Source of the DNA: Candidatus Nitricoxidivorans perseverans
GTDB lineage: Bacteria > Pseudomonadota > Gammaproteobacteria > Burkholderiales > Rhodocyclaceae
Assembly (NCBI GenBank): GCA_030246985.1
Contig: CP107246.1
Coordinates: forward strand, 124,001 to 188,000
DNA length: 64,000 nucleotides
Reading direction: 5' to 3'
The translations under genes and the position numbers were made by a program. Below are positions 59,372-64,000 of this stretch, piece after piece. The notes beneath the pieces are model-generated. The model worked only from the letters and a program-made list of their open reading frames with translations. It ran no database searches and was not told the DNA's origin. Numbering within the stretch: the stretch's first letter is position 1; each line of letters starts with the position of its first letter.

Positions 59372-60282
59372 GCTTTCTCCTCCGGGGATGCCGTACAGCG
59401 ATCCAGCACGGAGAGCGTCAGTGCATAGATGCCAGGGCGTTTTTCCTCTCGCGGGCCCGCCACGTTGAGCGTGCTGAACCTGCCCGCGATCAGCCACTCA
59501 GTAATGCGGCCTGCCGATTCGTCTGGCGCGCATTGATCGAGTTGAACCACAAGATGCGACTTACCCATGCGCTCGGCAAACTGCTGCGTCTGCAGTGTGC
59601 CCCCGTCCAATTCCCCTAAATTGAGAATCAGTGTTGCGTCGCTGTCCTGCACATTGAGCTTCGTGCGCTGGCGGTAACCGGCCGATTCGGTTTCGCGTAG
59701 CTGGTATTTCACTGACAGAGTGCCATCTGAGGCGCGACGCCCCTGGGGACACCAGCCGCCATGCGGGATGTGATGGTTGCATGCCCAGTCCAAGGCCGCG
59801 CGATCGACACCTGTCTGCCCACCGGAAACGACTGTTTTCGGAAACCAGTCGGGGGATGACGTCCTCAGACGTCGAGGAAGAACCGTTTCCACAATCGCGC
59901 CACCGGCAAGAATCTCAACACGCTCATTGATGCGCTGGTTTGGATCCTCAACCGGTTTCTCGTAATATATCCGTGCCGCATCGCCCAACTCCGCTTTGAG
60001 CCTGCGAGCCAATCCCATGCCTCGCTCGTGAAAGTTCGGCCAATCCAGAAGCGCGACCCCTGCTTCCCATTCGGTCGGCGCTCGCTCGAATTCCGTCTGC
60101 CAGGCAGCAAAGGCTTCCTGCAGTTCTTCGGAGATCGGGTGATCGCCGCCCCAGTCGGAGGTATCAGCATGGTTGGGGCCAAGCGTGTCCGTCCCTTCCC
60201 GGTTGATCCAACCGTAAGCACCGCCGTAATCCGGCATGATCGTGTAACGCACCATGGACTGGCACTCAGCTTCGCGATTCAC
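59368..60282 (-). CDS. SLOG-superfamily 'putative molybdenum carrier' domain protein
   Basis: A 304-residue protein. Residues about 145-290 match the YpsA/MoCo-carrier type of the SLOG superfamily: TVVSGGQTGVDRAALDWAC, HGGWCPQGRRASDGTL, YQLRETESAGYRQRTKLNV and DSDATLILNLGELDGGT. SLOG domains bind nucleotide-derived ligands, and some act in conflict systems. The N-terminal 140 residues (ending in an IYYEKPVEDPNQRINERVE segment) are unassigned. GTG start at 60282 after GGAGGGG; it overlaps the upstream gene by 17 nt. Confidence 0.8.
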   Translation of the reverse strand: MNREAECQSMVRYTIMPDYGGAYGWINREGTDTLGPNHADTSDWGGDHPISEELQEAFAAWQTEFERAPTEWEAGVALLDWPNFHERGMGLARRLKAELGDAARIYYEKPVEDPNQRINERVEILAGGAIVETVLPRRLRTSSPDWFPKTVVSGGQTGVDRAALDWACNHHIPHGGWCPQGRRASDGTLSVKYQLRETESAGYRQRTKLNVQDSDATLILNLGELDGGTLQTQQFAERMGKSHLVVQLDQCAPDESAGRITEWLIAGRFSTLNVAGPREEKRPGIYALTLSVLDRCTASPEEKA

Positions 60283-61960
60283 GTTTCCCCTCCATATTTG
60301 CAGGCCGAGAATCAGGCTGAAGCCAGAAATCCTCCGTGGCCACGCCGTACAGCGGAATAGCCTTGATTGTTTGCAAATCCGCCAACCACAGTACGGGCAC
60401 CTTCACCTTCACGAACGTTCCAGTCAGATCGGCAAAAACCTCCGCTTGACCCCGGTGGCGAAACGGCTTCGTGATTGGCACGCCAGACCGGTTGCGCACG
60501 ACCCAGCCATCATCGGCAAGCTCAACCCAACGGGTGTTGCTGCGGACCGTCATGCTGGTCTGCGCCAATTCGAGATTCAGGGCCTTGGCAATCGATCGAG
60601 CAGCGTCCGGCAAGGCAGACCGATAAAGCGCTTCCGGTGGGCCAAAGCTTCTCCAGCGCGCTGACTGGAGTTCGGCCGTACTCCAGGCCACGCCATCCAG
60701 CTTCTGCACCTGCGACCACCACAGCATCAACTTCAATGCCAGCAGAGGCCAGTCCTTCCGAAACGGCGCATCTGGTGGCGGTGCTTTGTTCTGCGTTGAA
60801 GAATCATCCTTGGCTGCCGCATGAAGATCGGCATGCCAATCGCTCTGGATTTCATCCAAGAACAACACTCGCCGTCCGTCGTCGGTTTCCCGAATACCTG
60901 TCCGGACGTGGACGAGGGCGTTGCGTGTCCGATAGTGGCGCGGCTTGTAACTACCGGGCCAATCATCCAGTTGAATTAATATCTCGCGATAGCCGTCGTT
61001 TCCCGGCAGAGAGTAGCGCTCCCATTTCGCCAAGGCATGTTCCCTGCCCATCGACGAGAAGCGCTGGTTGATTTTGTGCTCGGCATATTCAATGGCATCC
61101 TCTGGCGAATCGAAGCCCTCCGGCAGTTGTGCAATGAGCTTGCCTCGCTCGTCGAGCACCCACCACCAATCTGCTCGTTTCGTAAACAGGTCGGTGTAGC
61201 GGCAACGCACGACAGACCACCCCAGCGCCCGATGCCGATAACGAATGACATACCAACTCCCGTCGCCCTTGGATCCCCACAGGCCGCGCTTCTTATAGTC
61301 TTTCGCCGGCACCCACTGGCAGCACTCGTTCCACCCTGCCATCGTCTTGAAGCCAAACCGCGATTCGCAGACAAACTTCGGCGTCACGTGTCGAAGATTG
61401 ATCAGACGGACAACCTGTGCCTGCGACAACGTTTCCCCTGCAAATTGGGTTTCAAGGCGAATCAGCACGCCTGACTCGTCCAACTCCTCGGGCTTCACTC
61501 CTTTGCTAGTCATTGCTCGCAGGGTTGCCGCCCATTGCTCGGCGCTGGCTCGCTTCAACCCCAGCCCACGAATCAGACTTGGTAGGGATGACGTCAGGGG
61601 CGGCCGCGCTAATTCGATGCTGTAGAGGTTTTCCGGGAAGCGGGGGCGCTTTGCCAGTTCCTCCAAAAAATGCCCCACGAGGGCTTCATACCATTGGCTG
61701 AAGCGATCCAACTCCGGCGACTTGCGCTCCCGCAAATCCGCCACCCATTCGGCTGCCGACTTGCCCGTGAAGCGATGCGTCCCAAAACCACGCTCCCGAC
61801 GCACAACATCAAGCAGGGGCGCGTAATCCCAATACGTCGCACTTTTATTAAGGCGATAGCGCTGGCGGCGCTGACGTTCGTCAAACCGACTTTCGCTCAA
61901 CCCCAGCATAGTGCCATCCAGTGCGGTAAAGGAAAAATGGGGCGGTGCTTTGGCAGGCAT
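60266..61960 (-). CDS. protein with a domain known from large polyvalent proteins (EIQSDWH type)
   Basis: A 564-residue protein. Residues about 300-430 read GYREILIQLDDWPGSYKPRH, NALVHVRTGI, RRVLFLDEIQSDWHADLHAA, PFRKDWPLLALKLMLWW and LDGVAWSTAELQSARW. From memory, this matches a region common in very large polyvalent proteins of phages and conjugative elements. Earlier parts (RLNKSATYWDYAPLLDVVRR, RADWWWVLDERGKLIAQLPE) are unassigned. ATG 61960 has GTGGA 7 nt upstream; a GTG at 61972 would overlap the previous stop. Confidence 0.62.
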   Translation of the reverse strand: MPAKAPPHFSFTALDGTMLGLSESRFDERQRRQRYRLNKSATYWDYAPLLDVVRRERGFGTHRFTGKSAAEWVADLRERKSPELDRFSQWYEALVGHFLEELAKRPRFPENLYSIELARPPLTSSLPSLIRGLGLKRASAEQWAATLRAMTSKGVKPEELDESGVLIRLETQFAGETLSQAQVVRLINLRHVTPKFVCESRFGFKTMAGWNECCQWVPAKDYKKRGLWGSKGDGSWYVIRYRHRALGWSVVRCRYTDLFTKRADWWWVLDERGKLIAQLPEGFDSPEDAIEYAEHKINQRFSSMGREHALAKWERYSLPGNDGYREILIQLDDWPGSYKPRHYRTRNALVHVRTGIRETDDGRRVLFLDEIQSDWHADLHAAAKDDSSTQNKAPPPDAPFRKDWPLLALKLMLWWSQVQKLDGVAWSTAELQSARWRSFGPPEALYRSALPDAARSIAKALNLELAQTSMTVRSNTRWVELADDGWVVRNRSGVPITKPFRHRGQAEVFADLTGTFVKVKVPVLWLADLQTIKAIPLYGVATEDFWLQPDSRPANMEGKRESRS

Positions 61961-61971
61961 GGCGACATCCA

Positions 61972-63519
61972 CTAAAGCAGCTTGGGCCGCATCCCCTTGG
62001 CGCGCTGACTGGCCTCACGCAGCATTTCATCGACATTGCCGTCGAGCGTGAAATCGACATTCAGGTGTTCCACGTCGACAGTGGCCACAATCCATGGACG
62101 CCACAGACTCTCTGTGCGTGCGGCCTGGCGTGCAAGAACCTCCGCAGCCCATGCCGGAGCATTGATCGCCAGGACGACGTCGAACCAGGGCCGCACGCGC
62201 AGCAGCGCATCCCCTAACCAGCTATGGAAAGTTCTTCCGCCGACTTCTTCCTGGGGCGCCACCAGCACATCACGGCAGCCGGCATCCTCAAACGCCTTGG
62301 TTTCCCCACACACAACCAGCAAGGGATCGCCGCCCTGGCTCTGCCATTCAGCGATGACGAGAGCCAATGTGGAACGAGTGGCCGTTGACGCTTCGGAGCC
62401 CATGACCACAACGGTCTTCTCGTAATCGAAAAGCGTCATTCCTCGGCCAGGAAATGCCAGTACGGGCCCAAGTTTGCTGTGACGGCGGTCTGCGATTCGT
62501 TCCAGTGAGACCCGGCGGCCGTCAGGATGCTGCCGCCGATAGAGGGCCCAGCCGTCGCCGATCTCTCTGTCGAAACCCGTTATCTCGCCCTCGTCTCGTA
62601 CTGACAAGATGACGTTGCTTAAGCGCCGGCCGTGCACCTCAACCAATTCCTTGACGGTGGTAGCACCCATGCCGCCCCCTTCGATGAACAGATCACCTTG
62701 GGACAGCCCTTCGCTGAAAAACCAGATTTCCGAGTCCCACGCTTCGTTGTCGATCGTTCGATTGACAAGGGCACCGAGGTGCAGGGCATTGCCGGCATGA
62801 TGCCCCGTGCGCTGGGCGCGCCGGCGCTGCTCGGTAGCCAGCATGCGTAGTACGCGATAGTCACCATTGGCACGGTACGCCACAGAGACAAGTTCCGTAT
62901 CGCGTAGGAGTTGATCCAGCTGCTTATAGAAGGCGGGGGTATGCACGGGCTCGTTGGGCTCATGCTCCCGAGATTTCTGGCGGGCGATTTCACGGTCAAG
63001 AAAGCAGTACGCGTGTTCGCCAGCGCGGACGGATGAAACAACGTGGCGCAGGAGGTGGTCATTCCATGCAAGGCGGCTCTGAGCCGCCCGAGCCATAGCC
63101 AATGCCTGCTGGGCAAACGAGTGCATCACGCCTGAGTCACGGTGATTCAACCATGCCTCATCCTCGGGTTCCGTGTCATCCCATGCCCAATAGAACAGTT
63201 GATCGAAATCCTGGAACGGCATCGTCCCCTCTGGCCAGGCATGTGTTTGCCCTTCGGCGCGTGGTGCAGATTTCTCGCGGGCACGCGCCACCCGACTGGC
63301 AACACCAGGCGGAAGTTTGTCGAGGACAACCGACGTGTAGGCCCAGATGTCTCCCGGGCGATCAATCAAGAGCAGTTCGTATACTCGGTGCGCGTTCTCC
63401 GCCGCCTCGATCAGCTGCATCAATGGGCGCGAGTCAAGGCGCACGCAGAAGCGATGCTTTGAATTTCGGAAGCCCACCTCGCCGAAATCAACCACTAGTT
63501 CGTTCTGATATGCAGTCAT
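61972..63519 (-). CDS. unknown protein, 515 residues
   Basis: Soluble protein after a GGAGAT site. The C-terminal third has Rossmann-like alternation: FDYEKTVVVMGSEASTATRS, GDPLLVVCGETKAFEDAGCR and PWFDVVLAINAPAWAAEVLA. The middle has EIWFFSEGLSQGDLFIEGGG. No family is recognised. It is followed directly by the polyvalent-type gene. Confidence 0.6.
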   Translation of the reverse strand: MTAYQNELVVDFGEVGFRNSKHRFCVRLDSRPLMQLIEAAENAHRVYELLLIDRPGDIWAYTSVVLDKLPPGVASRVARAREKSAPRAEGQTHAWPEGTMPFQDFDQLFYWAWDDTEPEDEAWLNHRDSGVMHSFAQQALAMARAAQSRLAWNDHLLRHVVSSVRAGEHAYCFLDREIARQKSREHEPNEPVHTPAFYKQLDQLLRDTELVSVAYRANGDYRVLRMLATEQRRRAQRTGHHAGNALHLGALVNRTIDNEAWDSEIWFFSEGLSQGDLFIEGGGMGATTVKELVEVHGRRLSNVILSVRDEGEITGFDREIGDGWALYRRQHPDGRRVSLERIADRRHSKLGPVLAFPGRGMTLFDYEKTVVVMGSEASTATRSTLALVIAEWQSQGGDPLLVVCGETKAFEDAGCRDVLVAPQEEVGGRTFHSWLGDALLRVRPWFDVVLAINAPAWAAEVLARQAARTESLWRPWIVATVDVEHLNVDFTLDGNVDEMLREASQRAKGMRPKLL

Positions 63520-63553
63520 TGGACATCTCCCGCCCAGAGGGGCCGTTGGTCAT

Positions 63554-64000
63554 TCATAGATAACCATCCCTGTCTGGACTGATCAGGCTGTTGGCAAAAA
63601 GGCGCGACACCTCCGTCGACAGTGCTTCGTTTTCCGATTCAGGAAAGCCATAGCTCTCGAACAAATAGTTCACGGCGGTAAAGGCCCGCTCCAAAAAGCG
63701 TCGCAGGCCATCTGGATCGATGTGGGCGGCACCTGGCACGACCTCGATTGATGAAGCCAAGCACAACGCGATCAACTTGATGGAGTCATCCACCTGGTTG
63801 AAGAAAAACAACCAGAACGGCCACTGCTCATCCAAGGCGCGGAGAAACCGGCAAACCTCTGGGATCTCGAACAGCTCGCGCGGATCTGTGTCATAGCCTG
63901 AGATCACCAGCGACAGCCGTCCCTTGTAAACCCACGCATGGTCAGGATGAGCAGTCGGTACCAGGGAGTGCAGGAAGTCGAGGGATTCATCGAGGTCAAG
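63554..64000 (-). CDS. unknown protein, 5' end beyond the window
   Basis: An open frame continues to the right edge, so the true start is outside the window. At least 148 residues are visible: SLVPTAHPDHAWVYKGRLSL, then ISGYDTDPRELFEIPEVCRF, and a hydrophobic helix in EQWPFWLFFFNQVDDSIKLI. No family is recognised. It is 34 nt upstream of the next gene and shows that the operon promoter lies outside this window. Confidence 0.6.
   Translation of the reverse strand, partial: LDLDESLDFLHSLVPTAHPDHAWVYKGRLSLVISGYDTDPRELFEIPEVCRFLRALDEQWPFWLFFFNQVDDSIKLIALCLASSIEVVPGAAHIDPDGLRRFLERAFTAVNYLFESYGFPESENEALSTEVSRLFANSLISPDRDGYL

Overview
The window is GC-rich DNA that looks betaproteobacterial, probably from the Rhodocyclales or a neighbouring group. 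This rests on the general character of the genes (a mod cluster, an HME-type czc operon, multihaem cytochrome genes, ISL3 and IS1634-like elements and PFGI-1-type mobile-element genes), so the taxonomic call is an inference. No rRNA gene, tRNA gene or CRISPR array was seen.

Positions 1-11.4 kb look chromosomal. A plus-strand cluster encodes a PepSY-like protein, a ferric-reductase-like flavoprotein, a flavin/2Fe-2S oxidoreductase, a small membrane protein, an octahaem cytochrome c, a CDF metal transporter and a TerB-like protein. A TauE/SafE exporter follows, then a minus-strand molybdate cluster (modABC with a perfect ModE-type operator, and a one-domain ModE) and a Nudix hydrolase.

Positions 11.8-49.8 kb are part of an integrative conjugative or plasmid-like element. 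On the left are an AlpA-like gene, a UvrD-like helicase gene broken by an ISL3 element, and a DUF1845-type gene. From 16 to 34.6 kb, co-oriented genes resemble the leading region of a conjugative element: RecE-like nuclease, RecT, SSB, Toprim primase-like protein, ArdC-like antirestriction protein, RadC-like protein, an adenine-type methylase with DUF4942, a cytosine methylase and several unknowns. This stretch is full of repeated non-coding structure. Six copies of an H-type pseudoknot keep a constant loop while their stems covary. Five terminators each share their U-tract with a following hairpin. Thirteen gene leaders have a stable hairpin, and in most of them a helix then sequesters the Shine-Dalgarno sequence or start codon. 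Cargo follows: czcI-C-x-B-A with accessory periplasmic proteins and a CDF transporter. A backward operon then encodes ParM, a small ParR-position protein, a large tyrosine recombinase and a WGR-domain protein. An array of 14-bp palindromes separates it from a forward operon starting with a MobI-like gene.

Positions 50-51.8 kb hold an AbiE-type (type IV) toxin-antitoxin pair. Positions 52.1-64 kb hold one long, tightly packed minus-strand operon of at least twelve genes, entering from beyond the right edge. Most have no recognisable family. The recognisable ones are a sirtuin, a SLOG-type 'molybdenum carrier' domain and a domain otherwise seen in large polyvalent proteins of phages and conjugative elements. 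Together with the structured leaders, this operon is the best candidate for an undescribed system.
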